DNA of 64,000 bases from Phycisphaerales bacterium UBA7800 (GTDB taxonomy: Bacteria > Planctomycetota > Phycisphaerae > Phycisphaerales > Phycisphaeraceae): positions 62,001 through 126,000 of the forward strand of contig DLCK01000028.1 in the NCBI GenBank assembly GCA_002480565.1, given 5' to 3'. A program made the position numbers and the translations under genes. Position 1 is the first letter of the stretch. Each line of letters opens with the position of its first letter. The notes beneath the pieces were generated by a model that searched no databases, was not told the DNA's origin, and saw only the letters and a program-made list of their open reading frames with translations. This document shows positions 9,151 through 17,451 of the stretch, one piece after another.

Positions 9151-11277
9151 ATGAACATGAGTCTCTGGCATGAGATCGCCCACCCCTGTGTCTGGATGAC
9201 ACCTGAAGATTTTCCCCGTTTACAAGTCAACGCAAAGCTGCCGTTTTGGAAAGAGAAACTGGATCGCTACCGTGCTGAACTTGCGGAACTTGACCAGTTA
9301 AGCATTCAAGGGCCGACAGGCGCAATGGGTATGACCGGGTTTTGTTCAGTCACAATTGACTTTCATCCTGGCGTTAACATGATGGCCCTCAAAGCCGGCA
9401 TGTGTCATGCCGTCGATCAGGACGATCATACCGGTAAGCTCATTGCCAGCTTCCTGGAAGAAGTCGTCAGCTACTATCACAGCAAGAGTCCAATCTGGCG
9501 TGACCGGATGGGGGGACTCAACAAAGGCACATGGACCGGCGACAACTGGGGCGGGTTGGCGGAAAATCACATTATCGACCCGATGATCTGGTTTAGTACC
9601 GCACATCTTTATGACATGATCTATGGCAAGGGTTTTCTCAGCGACGAATTGGCCGGTGAGTTCGAAACCATGATGGGCATGTTCCATCAACTCTGCTGCC
9701 TGCATGAAGAGATGCAGAAGATGGATAACAACCGCGCTGCCTGGCTTAATGGGGGTTCGTATCTGTCAGCATTATTTGATGAAAATCCGATCCGTGCAAA
9801 AGTCACCATGGATAAATGTGTCGCCAACATGCCACGCCTTATGTCCACCATTTTGGATGATGGTTGTCACTATGAAATCGGCCCGTATTCCGAAGCAGCA
9901 GTCAAGGCGATTCAATACAACGCCCGTATCATCCGCAATGTTCAGGGGACCGATTTCTTTAAGCCCGGAGACTACGGCCCCGGTTTTGAAGCTGCGCTGT
10001 GGGGTTGGGTCAATCGCCTGATTCCCGGATCATCTCTGCGGTTACTCACCATGAGAGATCGGGTCAATCATTGGGATGCGACCTGTTATGCGTATAAGGA
10101 ATATCACACACCCGAAGTGGGTTGGGCAATCAATCGCATGCATGAACGGCCATGGGTGCCGATGTTCCGACACTGGCCTCAAGGTTCTGAATTTTATACC
10201 TATCAGCAACCAGATAACGTCAAAGCACCAACCTTTTTGGATTCACATTTTGATCAGGCAGGCATTGCCATTCTCCGCAGCAGTTGGAAAGCCGATGCAT
10301 GTAGCCTGTTTTTCCGTTACGGCTTTCAAGGTTCATCACACGGTGGTGGGCAGGATAAACTCAACTTTGAATTAACCTGCAATGATGAACCGATTCTTTG
10401 TGATCCGTTGATTTCTGAACGTTCACATGATCGTAATCTGGTCGTTGTCGATGGGCACACTCAGCAACAATGCAACGGTAAAGCGCTGCATGTGAATGTC
10501 GAAAACCGTGATCGCCTGCAAGTTGTCTCCGCTCTGGGGGGCATGGGTTCAATGCCAGACCGACCCGTCTTTCATGATCCACGCTCAGAAGTCGGATACT
10601 GGTGTACGCAAAATGAAGAATGCTTCCCCGGCATGGCAAGACATCGCCGCAGTATTCTTTTTGTGGATCGCAGATACTGGATCATCCGCGATACGCTATG
10701 GTCATTGGATGAAAATGAACACCAGTACCAGTGGATGTTCCACAGCTTTGGTAAGCCACAAGGTGTCAACGAAATCCAGGAACGTGTCGAACACACTTAC
10801 GACATCAAGCGTCTGTACTGGAGTGAACGACCCATCCCTGAAAAACGCTTGACTAATCGTCATCCACTCACACAAGCCGGTCAGTATGGTTTTGCCAGTG
10901 ATAAAGCCTCGGCAGATTTGCTGTTTGTCGGTGTGAACATGGACGTGCCAAGTACCATTGATCTCTGGCAAGGTTCAGCCAAACATCACTACTGCGGTAC
11001 GCCCGAAGGTGGTGATGGTATGGCACCGGCACCATACGTCGGATCATGCTTCATGGCCAAGGGGAAGGATGTGGCATTGGTCACCGTCATCGACGCGCGA
11101 CCAGCTGGAAGCGATGCACATGTCAAAGCAATTCAGTCCATTGATACCAACGGCGTTGATGGTCAGCTTCTCCAAATCCAAACCACCAACGGCATGGATA
11201 TGATTCAAATCAACGAGTCGGATCAGCCATGGAGCATGGGCGGCAAAACAATTGCACCCGGTTATTCAATTGCCTGA
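9151..11277 (+). CDS. Heparinase II/III-like polysaccharide lyase
   Basis: About 708 residues from ATG 9151; GTG 9145 and ATG 9157 are alternatives and none has a good ribosome binding site. The N-terminal half is an alpha/alpha toroid-like region with conserved WLNGGSY, and DDGCHYEIGPYSEAA, which resembles the catalytic Asn/Tyr region of heparinase II/III-like lyases. The second half starts with a beta-sandwich carrying SSHGGGQDKLNFEL, matching the metal/His motif of the heparinase II/III C-terminal domain. No signal peptide is visible, so it may act in the cytoplasm on imported oligosaccharides. The family cleaves uronic-acid polysaccharides such as heparin or alginate by beta-elimination. 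Neighbouring genes point to a sulfated fucose-containing substrate. Confidence 0.8.
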   Translation: MNMSLWHEIAHPCVWMTPEDFPRLQVNAKLPFWKEKLDRYRAELAELDQLSIQGPTGAMGMTGFCSVTIDFHPGVNMMALKAGMCHAVDQDDHTGKLIASFLEEVVSYYHSKSPIWRDRMGGLNKGTWTGDNWGGLAENHIIDPMIWFSTAHLYDMIYGKGFLSDELAGEFETMMGMFHQLCCLHEEMQKMDNNRAAWLNGGSYLSALFDENPIRAKVTMDKCVANMPRLMSTILDDGCHYEIGPYSEAAVKAIQYNARIIRNVQGTDFFKPGDYGPGFEAALWGWVNRLIPGSSLRLLTMRDRVNHWDATCYAYKEYHTPEVGWAINRMHERPWVPMFRHWPQGSEFYTYQQPDNVKAPTFLDSHFDQAGIAILRSSWKADACSLFFRYGFQGSSHGGGQDKLNFELTCNDEPILCDPLISERSHDRNLVVVDGHTQQQCNGKALHVNVENRDRLQVVSALGGMGSMPDRPVFHDPRSEVGYWCTQNEECFPGMARHRRSILFVDRRYWIIRDTLWSLDENEHQYQWMFHSFGKPQGVNEIQERVEHTYDIKRLYWSERPIPEKRLTNRHPLTQAGQYGFASDKASADLLFVGVNMDVPSTIDLWQGSAKHHYCGTPEGGDGMAPAPYVGSCFMAKGKDVALVTVIDARPAGSDAHVKAIQSIDTNGVDGQLLQIQTTNGMDMIQINESDQPWSMGGKTIAPGYSIA

Positions 11278-11298
11278 CCTTATCGAAATGACTTGTCA

Positions 11299-12660
11299 AT
11301 GAGTACACAACAAACCCAAGCAAATGATGTCAACCAGCAGCACAATATCATTGGCGTCGAATCCAATTCGCCTGTTGATACCTTTCAACGCACAACCCAT
11401 CCTGATGCCCAGTGGTTTTCCAAACCCAACCTTGGACTGTTCATTCACTGGGGCATCTCCTCGGTGCAAGGTACGGGTGATCTGTCGTGGAGCATGATGG
11501 CCAGAGGACATGGCACACGCAAGACTGCATTTGATCGCTACGGTTTTCCTGCGGTGACACGAGTGATGACGCCACGCCAGTATTGGCAGCAGGCTCAGAA
11601 TTTTAATCCCAAAGATTATGATCCAGTCAAGTGGCTTACGGCTGCCAAAGAAGCTGGATGCACTTACGCGGTATTCACGACCAAACATCATGATGGCTTT
11701 GCAATGTGGCCAAGCGATCAAGGTGCGTTTTCAACCAAGAACTATTTAGACGGACGTGATCTGGTGGGTGAGTATGTTGATGCCTGTCGAAAAGTTGGTT
11801 TGAAAGTCGGCTTTTACTATTCGCCGCCGGATTGGTATTTCAATCGTGATCGTATGTCATTTCACTATGACAGTAAAAAGCATGTGTGGGATATCGATCA
11901 TCAACCCAAAGATGTGTTGCCAAGCGAACTGGTTCGAGATTCCCAGGCAACACCAGAATTTCGTGACTATATCAATGGCCAGGTTCAAGAGCTTCTCATC
12001 CGCTATGGCAAGGTGGATATGTTGTGGTTTGATGGCAGTGCGCATGATGCCATTTCCATTGAACGTATTCGTGAACTTCAGCCACAGATAATCCTCAATC
12101 CTCGTGGACATGGGGTCGGGGACTTTGCAACGTGCGAATGTGCTTTCCCCAAAGAACAGCCTGAGGGTTGGTGGGAATACTGTCATATTTTTAATGATGG
12201 AGCATGGGGCTATTTAAATCATGAAATTTACAAGCCCGCTGGTTGGGCATTGTCAGAGATGGTCAAAGCCTGTTGTTGGGAAGGCAGTTTTCTGCTGAAT
12301 ATCGCCCCGGATGCCCAGGGGCGATTGCCCGAGGTCTGTTACAGTCGACTTAAAGAAATTGGTCAGTGGCTTAAGCAGTATGGAAACACTCTCAAGGGAT
12401 TGGCACGTGGACCATGGCCTGAAAAATGCAACATGCCGCTGGGGATTGCAGATCAGAACAAATGGTATGTTTACATGCCGTTTGACCAGGATGAAGTATT
12501 GACGTTAGATGATCCGCGAGACCCGGCAAAGGTGACACGCCAAGATACAATGCAAGAAGTCGCATGGACACGGGACGAATCGGGTAAAATACAGATCAGG
12601 ATCGATCCTACCCAACGTACTTTGCTTGTGGATGTTTTACAGATTGACTGGGAATTTTAA
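11299..12660 (+). CDS. Alpha-L-fucosidase (GH29)
   Basis: A 453-residue protein from ATG 11299 (TTG 11293 is the alternative). GH29 landmarks are clear: WFSKPNLGLFIHWG near the N-terminus, TTKHHDGFAMWPS, VGFYYSPPDWY, and VDMLWFDG with the likely nucleophile Asp245. The late GSFLLNIAPDAQG segment is also typical. The enzyme hydrolyses terminal alpha-L-fucosides. No signal peptide is seen, which suggests cytoplasmic or periplasmic processing of oligosaccharides. It starts 21 bases after the heparinase-like gene and shares a base with the next gene, so the three are very probably one transcript. Its presence is the main reason to propose a fucan-like or fucosylated substrate. Confidence 0.93.
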   Translation: MSTQQTQANDVNQQHNIIGVESNSPVDTFQRTTHPDAQWFSKPNLGLFIHWGISSVQGTGDLSWSMMARGHGTRKTAFDRYGFPAVTRVMTPRQYWQQAQNFNPKDYDPVKWLTAAKEAGCTYAVFTTKHHDGFAMWPSDQGAFSTKNYLDGRDLVGEYVDACRKVGLKVGFYYSPPDWYFNRDRMSFHYDSKKHVWDIDHQPKDVLPSELVRDSQATPEFRDYINGQVQELLIRYGKVDMLWFDGSAHDAISIERIRELQPQIILNPRGHGVGDFATCECAFPKEQPEGWWEYCHIFNDGAWGYLNHEIYKPAGWALSEMVKACCWEGSFLLNIAPDAQGRLPEVCYSRLKEIGQWLKQYGNTLKGLARGPWPEKCNMPLGIADQNKWYVYMPFDQDEVLTLDDPRDPAKVTRQDTMQEVAWTRDESGKIQIRIDPTQRTLLVDVLQIDWEF

Positions 12661-13400
12661 TGTGTATTCAAAACAATGACTGGCACGGCTATGCCCGTGA
12701 AGATTTTCAACTTGATGGTGTCGACTGCATTCTGGTTCGCCCCAAAACGCCTGCATCGGGCAACCCTTGGCTTTGGCGGGCGCGGTTCTGGGGTGTTGAG
12801 CCACAAACCGAAGTTGCACTGCTGAGCAAGGGATTTTATCTGGCTTACATTGATGTCGCGGACCTGTTTGGCAGTCCCAAAGCCGTGGCTCGGTTCGATC
12901 GACTCTACGATCATCTAACCACGAATCACGGACTTTCTACCAAGCCTGCACTGATGGGATTCAGTCGAGGTGGATTGATTATTTACAACTGGGCTGCCAA
13001 CAATCCAGACAAGGTCAGTTGTATCTATGCCGACGCACCGGTCTGTGATGTGAAGAGTTGGCCAGGCGGTAAAGGGACTTCGCCCGGCTCGCCAGAGAGT
13101 TGGGCCAAGTGTCAGCTTGCTTACGAAATGACCGAATCGCAGCTCATGGCATGGCAAGGCAACCCGTTGAATCATGTGCAAGCATTGGTGACCGCTGGCA
13201 TACCGGTGTTGCATGTTTGTGGTGACGTGGATGTGACGGTGCCGATTTCCGAAAACAGTGACCTGCTCATTGGTGAATATCTCAAACTGGGTGGTCAGGC
13301 TGAATATATTCACAAACCTGACTGCGGCCATCATCCCCATAGTCTGGTTGACCCTACGCCGATTGTCACGTTCATACTTAAGCACACAATAGGTTTGTAA
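12660..13400 (+). CDS. Alpha/beta hydrolase, probable carbohydrate esterase
   Basis: The ATG overlaps the fucosidase stop by one base (TAATG), which indicates translational coupling. The 246-residue protein has an alpha/beta-hydrolase triad: Ser102 in GFSRGG, Asp191 in GDVDVTVP, and His224 in DCGHHPH. The arrangement fits the prolyl-oligopeptidase-like or acetyl-esterase branch of the fold. There is no signal peptide. In this operon it may remove acetyl or other ester groups from oligosaccharides, but the substrate is inferred from context only. Confidence 0.78.
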   Translation: MCIQNNDWHGYAREDFQLDGVDCILVRPKTPASGNPWLWRARFWGVEPQTEVALLSKGFYLAYIDVADLFGSPKAVARFDRLYDHLTTNHGLSTKPALMGFSRGGLIIYNWAANNPDKVSCIYADAPVCDVKSWPGGKGTSPGSPESWAKCQLAYEMTESQLMAWQGNPLNHVQALVTAGIPVLHVCGDVDVTVPISENSDLLIGEYLKLGGQAEYIHKPDCGHHPHSLVDPTPIVTFILKHTIGL

Positions 13401-13689
13401 CAAACTTTACTCTTGTGATTTTGAATGACAGGATGCTTCGATTGAGTTCTGTTGCTTTGCACGGATAGCTGTATCATCTCGCCAGTGGTTCTGTCGATTC
13501 AGGTCGTTATTTTCACAGCCATGATTGATTCACATTTGTTTGTTTACAAGATGAATCTTAGGGGTGCGAAACGTGCCAGTCTTGTTTTCATGTCGATGTT
13601 GCTGTCTGTATTGACGTATTTCTCATTTAAGCTAGTCAAATAGCGAATACGCGATTGATATTGGGCTGCAATTACAGCAAAATCAATAC
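13401..13689. other. Intergenic stretch with no recognisable gene
   Basis: Between the hydrolase stop and the inverted repeat at 13690 no start codon with a ribosome binding site, RNA gene or mobile-element trace is apparent. A 63-codon frame at 13452-13643 lacks family resemblance and start signals. Together with the following hairpins this forms a gap of about 415 bases before the tRNA. Confidence 0.5.
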
Positions 13690-13739
13690 GTTGTCACGGG
13701 GCGTACACTTTTAAGCAAAGCAAATACACCTGTGACAAC
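13690..13739. repeat. Long inverted repeat next to the tRNA terminator
   Basis: GTTGTCACGGG (13690-13700) and CCTGTGACAAC (13729-13739) pair at 10 of 11 positions around a 28-base loop. It directly abuts the terminator of the tRNA-Gly gene. It could be a second transcription-termination or 3'-processing structure or a protein-binding site. Confidence 0.45.
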
Positions 13740-13775
13740 AAAAAAACACCGACGCTCGTCAAAGCATCAGTGTTT
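13738..13775 (-). terminator. Rho-independent terminator of tRNA-Gly
   Basis: Read on the minus strand, AAACACTGATGCT and AGCGTCGGTGTTT form a 13-bp stem with two G-U pairs around a six-base loop, followed by a T-run. The G-U pairs exist only on the minus-strand RNA, which supports the orientation. It lies about 40 bases past the tRNA 3' end. Confidence 0.85.
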
Positions 13776-13816
13776 GAAGTTAGAGTCAAGCCGTTTTAAA
13801 TATCGGATTGACTAAA

Positions 13817-13888
13817 GCGGGCGACCGGGGTCGAACCGGCAACATTCAGCTTGGAAGGCTGACACTCTACCAATTGAGTTACGCCCGC
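13817..13888 (-). tRNA. tRNA-Gly (anticodon TCC)
   Basis: The minus strand folds as a 72-base cloverleaf. The acceptor stem GCGGGCG pairs with CGCCCGC at the 3' end, the D-arm contains AACTCAATTGGTAGAGT, the anticodon loop is CTTCCAA with anticodon TCC, and the T-arm contains GGTTCGACCCC. The 3' CCA is not encoded. A rho-independent terminator follows, so it is transcribed as a single unit. Confidence 0.95.
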
Positions 13889-13968
13889 GTTAAGTGTGAG
13901 CATTATAGACAGAATCAGTACCCAAATGCAAAGCCACTGGGCTACGAATTTTTCAGAAAGGTCAGAAC

Positions 13969-15399
13969 ATGCCAGCCACAGCCAAACGTCCCAACGTTGT
14001 TGTCTTTTTTACCGACCAACAGCGGTGGGATTGTTCCTCACTTCACGGTAACCCTTTGGACTTGATGCCTAACTTTGATCGCCTGGCGCAGGAGCAAACG
14101 CACCTTGCCAATTGCTTTACCTGCCAACCAGTTTGTGGGCCTGCACGCTCCTGTCTACAAACCGGACAGTATGCCACCACCACAGGGGTCTGGAAGAACG
14201 GCAATATCCTCCCAACCGACCGTAAGAATCTGGCGACATGCTTCAACGAAGCAGGCTACCACACCGGATACATCGGCAAGTGGCACCTGGCGGGGATCAA
14301 ACACAATGATCGCACCGGTGGCGGAATCGTCCCCAAGGATAAACGCGGGGGCTATCAGCACTGGTTGGGTGTCGAAGCACTGGAGTTTAGCGAACATGAA
14401 TACAAGACCGTGCTTTATGACAATGATGACAAGCCGGTGACCTTGCCTGGGTATCGCAGTGATGCCGTGGCCGATGCAGGCATTCGTTACATTGACGAGC
14501 ATCAGGACGAACCCTTTTTCCTGTTGATGTCTTTTATTGAACCGCATCATCAAAATGATAAAGACGATTATCCCGCGCCGGATGGTTACCGTGAACGATA
14601 TGCGGGCAAGTGGTGTCCGCCGGACCTTGCTGCTTTGCCTTCATGGTCCACCACACAAGGACAGGAAGGCTCACCCACCTACAACGTCACCGGTGGGACC
14701 ACCCAACAACATCTGGGCGGATACTACGGCATGGTCAAACGTCTGGATGAAGCCTTCGGACGTGTCTGCGATTCACTCAAATCGCTGGATATCATGGACG
14801 ACACGATCATCATGTTCATCTCCGATCACGGTTGTCACTTTAAGACCCGTAACAGTGAGTACAAACGAAGCTGTCACGAATCCTCAATCCGCGTACCATC
14901 ACTTCTTTCCGGTCCCGGCTTTGAAGGCAAGGGACGCTTCCCTGGCGTGGTGTCGCTCGTTGACCTGCCCCCGACTTTGCTTGATGCCTGTGGGCTGGAC
15001 ATTCCAGATACCATGCAGGGCCATTCCATGATGCCGGTGCTCCGCGGTGAAACTTCCGATTGGCAGGAAGAGATCCTGGTTCAAATTTCCGAAAGTCACA
15101 TCGGACGAGCCGTCCGCACCAAGCGTTGGAAATATGCTGTGGAGTCGGTCAATGGAACTGAAGATCAAAAGGGTAGTGCAACGCAATTCAAGGAAGCATT
15201 CCTCTATGACCTGCATCATGACCCCTATGAATTATGCAACTTGATCAACCAGGATTCCCACGCAAAAGTTTGTGATGTCATGCGCGAACGCTTGCTGCGT
15301 CGGATGGATCAAGCTGGTGAAGCCAAGCCTGAAATAGTACTTGCCCAGCGCGTTCATGGGGGCCAGCGGCATGTCCGTGACGAAGAGGTGAATTGCTAA
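13969..15399 (+). CDS. Type I formylglycine-dependent sulfatase
   Basis: A 476-residue alkaline-phosphatase-superfamily sulfatase. The N-terminus has the metal-binding VVFFTDQQRWD. The active-site signature is CGPARS at Cys56, the Cys-type C-x-P-x-R motif that is oxidised to formylglycine by a sulfatase-modifying enzyme; that enzyme is not in the window. GKWHLAG follows near residue 104 and the second metal site is FISDHG. No clear signal peptide is visible. AAAGG about nine bases upstream of ATG 13969 is the ribosome binding site. Near a fucosidase and lyase it probably desulfates a sulfated polysaccharide or its oligosaccharides. Close relatives are often annotated as arylsulfatase or choline-sulfatase, so substrate remains open. 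Confidence 0.93.
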   Translation: MPATAKRPNVVVFFTDQQRWDCSSLHGNPLDLMPNFDRLAQEQTHLANCFTCQPVCGPARSCLQTGQYATTTGVWKNGNILPTDRKNLATCFNEAGYHTGYIGKWHLAGIKHNDRTGGGIVPKDKRGGYQHWLGVEALEFSEHEYKTVLYDNDDKPVTLPGYRSDAVADAGIRYIDEHQDEPFFLLMSFIEPHHQNDKDDYPAPDGYRERYAGKWCPPDLAALPSWSTTQGQEGSPTYNVTGGTTQQHLGGYYGMVKRLDEAFGRVCDSLKSLDIMDDTIIMFISDHGCHFKTRNSEYKRSCHESSIRVPSLLSGPGFEGKGRFPGVVSLVDLPPTLLDACGLDIPDTMQGHSMMPVLRGETSDWQEEILVQISESHIGRAVRTKRWKYAVESVNGTEDQKGSATQFKEAFLYDLHHDPYELCNLINQDSHAKVCDVMRERLLRRMDQAGEAKPEIVLAQRVHGGQRHVRDEEVNC

Positions 15400-15425
15400 G
15401 CAAGCGAAAACTCAAAACATCATTC

Positions 15426-15458
15426 AAAAGGCCAGTTCAATCGGACTGGCCTTTTTTA
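15426..15458 (+). terminator. Rho-independent terminator of the sulfatase gene
   Basis: AAAGGCCAGT and ACTGGCCTTT form a 10-bp stem with an eight-base loop followed by a run of T, 27 bases after the sulfatase stop. Confidence 0.93.
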
Positions 15459-15512
15459 TTTTCTGACACTTTCACAGACAGTTGTGTCTGAATTTCAAAA
15501 ATGAAGAAAAGA

Positions 15513-15526
15513 TACAAACGTTTGTA
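15513..15526. promoter_or_regulatory. Perfect 14-bp palindrome upstream of the ExbB promoter
   Basis: TACAAACGTTTGTA is a perfect palindrome placed nine bases upstream of the proposed -35 box of the ExbB/ExbD operon. The spacing would suit an activator or repressor site. No regulator is assigned. Confidence 0.4.
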
Positions 15527-15534
15527 AATAAGAC

Positions 15535-15563
15535 TTGGCATTTATCTGGATTTATGGCACAAT
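15535..15563 (+). promoter_or_regulatory. Candidate promoter of the ExbB/ExbD operon
   Basis: TTGGCA at 15535-15540 and CACAAT at 15558-15563 with a 17-base spacer. The predicted leader to the GTG start at 15629 is about 60 bases. Confidence 0.45.
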
Positions 15564-15628
15564 CTTCACCCAACCCTTTGGTCACAACCACAGCCTGCAT
15601 TGACCATACCCCAATCAAGGAGTTCTGC

Positions 15629-16510
15629 GTGAAGTTACCGATTCGCATGGTATTGTTTACAATTACCTTGAGCTTGATTTTGTTGTGCCTTGCGCGTCAG
15701 CAGCAACTCTATGCACAGGATGAGACTTCCACCGACACCACAACGCAGGTGGAAACACAAGCCCAGCCGGATACCGGTGAGGCGGATGTGAAGCCGATTG
15801 AAGCTGAGATTGATTGGATCGCAGAACTGTACAAAGGTGGCTTGATTGTCGTCGCACAGTTACTGCTCTCCGTCGTTGGCGTGGGGGTTTGCATTCAACG
15901 TCTGATCCATATCCGCCAACGCAATTTTGCTCCCATCGAACTGGTCGAAGAAGCGATGGAACTTGGTGAAAAAGGGCGTTGGCGTGAGGTCGAGGAGTTG
16001 GTGGATGGTGATCCTTCCGTGGTAGCCAAGATCATCCGATTCATCTCCGATCACCGTCACAATGAACTGCAGCACATTCAACAAGGCGCAGGTGATATCG
16101 GTGTCCGCGAGATGCGTCATGAGTTACAGCGCATTTATCCGCTTGCTGTTGTGGGGTCTCTTGAACCGTTGCTCGGACTCCTGGGGACGATGATTGGGAT
16201 GATTGAAGCCTTTGCCTTGGTTGCTATTTATGGTGACGAAGGCGGCGCTTCACTGTTGGCTGACTCGATTGCCAAAGCCCTGATTACCACTGCGGTGGGG
16301 TTGGCCATTGCGATCCCATCCATGGGCGTCTACTACTATCTCAAGCAGCGCGTCATGGGATACATGGCTGATCTTGAAACGTCGATTGAAGCGTTGATTG
16401 ACAGTTGGTTTCTCAAACCCATTGGGACCGCCCGTGCTCGTGCCAAACAGATCAAATTGGCTGAGAAGCATAAGCAACGGATCGCTGGCTCGTCATCAAC
16501 CAAGAAATAA
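15629..16510 (+). CDS. ExbB/TolQ/MotA-family proton-channel protein
   Basis: GTG 15629 is chosen because AAGGAG at 15617-15622 precedes it and the resulting N-terminus is a signal peptide ending in LYAQ; the frame extends further upstream without a start signal. The 293-residue protein has a membrane segment after the acidic linker (GGLIVVAQLLLSVVGVGVCI) and the two C-terminal segments of the channel (LEPLLGLLGTMIGMIEAFALV and IAKALITTAVGLAIAIPSMGVYYYL). It should form a pentameric ion channel with the two ExbD proteins encoded next, converting proton-motive force into movement of a partner protein. The cleaved N-terminal extension is seen in a subset of ExbB proteins. Confidence 0.92.
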   Translation: MKLPIRMVLFTITLSLILLCLARQQQLYAQDETSTDTTTQVETQAQPDTGEADVKPIEAEIDWIAELYKGGLIVVAQLLLSVVGVGVCIQRLIHIRQRNFAPIELVEEAMELGEKGRWREVEELVDGDPSVVAKIIRFISDHRHNELQHIQQGAGDIGVREMRHELQRIYPLAVVGSLEPLLGLLGTMIGMIEAFALVAIYGDEGGASLLADSIAKALITTAVGLAIAIPSMGVYYYLKQRVMGYMADLETSIEALIDSWFLKPIGTARARAKQIKLAEKHKQRIAGSSSTKK

Positions 16511-16534
16511 ACATTGTCTGTCAGGAGTCTTGCG

Positions 16535-16975
16535 ATGCGCATTGAATTGACAAGTGAAGACGATGCCCAGGTGCCGCTGTCGCCATTGATTGACTGCGTG
16601 TTCTTGCTGTTGATTTTTTTCCTTGTGACCACCATGCTCAAGTTCAAGGAAAAGCAGATCCCCATCACCTTGCCTGATCCGACGACCAGTCTGTCCGAGG
16701 AAGCCAATAGCGATGTCTACGTGATTGGCATTGATGAGAATGGACAGTACCTCAAGATCATTGGCAGTGAACGCAATGGTGCCCGTAAATGGGGGGCGGT
16801 TGATGATCTTGCATCGTTCCTTAAGGAGTTGGCACAGACTCGAGAAAAGGATCGACCATTGCAGTTTGCAGCAGATCGTGACACCCCGTTTCAAACGGTG
16901 ATCAAAGCCTTGGACATTGCCCAACTTCAGGAATTCACGCAGGTGGAAGTCCGAACGCGGAATCCTGCCAAGTAG
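16535..16975 (+). CDS. ExbD/TolR-family biopolymer transport protein (first copy)
   Basis: ATG 16535 with CAGGAG upstream gives a 146-residue protein. A short cytoplasmic start is followed by one membrane helix (PLSPLIDCVFLLLIFFLVTTML) that contains the proton-carrying Asp of ExbD proteins (LIDCVF). The periplasmic domain ends with the usual DTPFQTVIKALDIAQ segment. It lies 24 bases after ExbB and 53 bases before a second ExbD. Confidence 0.92.
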   Translation: MRIELTSEDDAQVPLSPLIDCVFLLLIFFLVTTMLKFKEKQIPITLPDPTTSLSEEANSDVYVIGIDENGQYLKIIGSERNGARKWGAVDDLASFLKELAQTREKDRPLQFAADRDTPFQTVIKALDIAQLQEFTQVEVRTRNPAK

Positions 16976-17028
16976 TATGAACTTGAACCTGAATCGGAAA
17001 CATTTAAAACCCAGTAACCGTTTTGCCT

Positions 17029-17451
17029 ATGCGTTTTAAACTTGAAAATGATGAAGATGAAGAAATCTCGATGGGGCCACTCATCGACTGTGTGTTTCTG
17101 CTGCTGATTTTCTTTCTTGTTGCCACCATGCTCAAGAAGGATGATTATGACATTGACATCAACCCGCCTGTTTCAGAGTCCGCAGTGAAGCTGCCCCCAC
17201 GTGATGATGTATTGGTGATCGGCATCGACGTTGAAGGACATTTTTATTGGCAAGGCAAAGCGACCACGCTTAACCAGATGCATGATCGCCTCCGGGATGT
17301 GGCAGAGGCACAGCCTGATCGAAGTATCCGTTTGGATGTGGATCAGCAAACACCGTTTCATCGCGTCGTCGAAGTGATGAATGTCTGTCAATTCCGTGGC
17401 CTTAAGGATGTAGGAATCCGCACGTATGACAAACACTACAATCGCCGATGA
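17029..17451 (+). CDS. ExbD/TolR-family biopolymer transport protein (second copy)
   Basis: A 140-residue paralogue of the preceding ExbD, from ATG 17029 (TTG 17023 is possible). It has the same helix with Asp (PLIDCVFLLLIFFLVATML) and the periplasmic QTPFHRVVEVMNVCQ segment. Two different ExbD genes after one ExbB suggest a heterodimeric plug in the channel. Its 3' end overlaps the next gene by 26 bases, which implies translational coupling to that protein. Confidence 0.91.
   Translation: MRFKLENDEDEEISMGPLIDCVFLLLIFFLVATMLKKDDYDIDINPPVSESAVKLPPRDDVLVIGIDVEGHFYWQGKATTLNQMHDRLRDVAEAQPDRSIRLDVDQQTPFHRVVEVMNVCQFRGLKDVGIRTYDKHYNRR

Noticed and set aside
13452..13643. 63-codon frame between the hydrolase and tRNA genes
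   Set aside because: Starts without a ribosome binding site, shows no known domain and overlaps no conserved signal.
13817..13888. tRNA-Gly as an integration attachment site
   Set aside because: No direct repeat of the tRNA 3' end and no integrase gene was found in the window.
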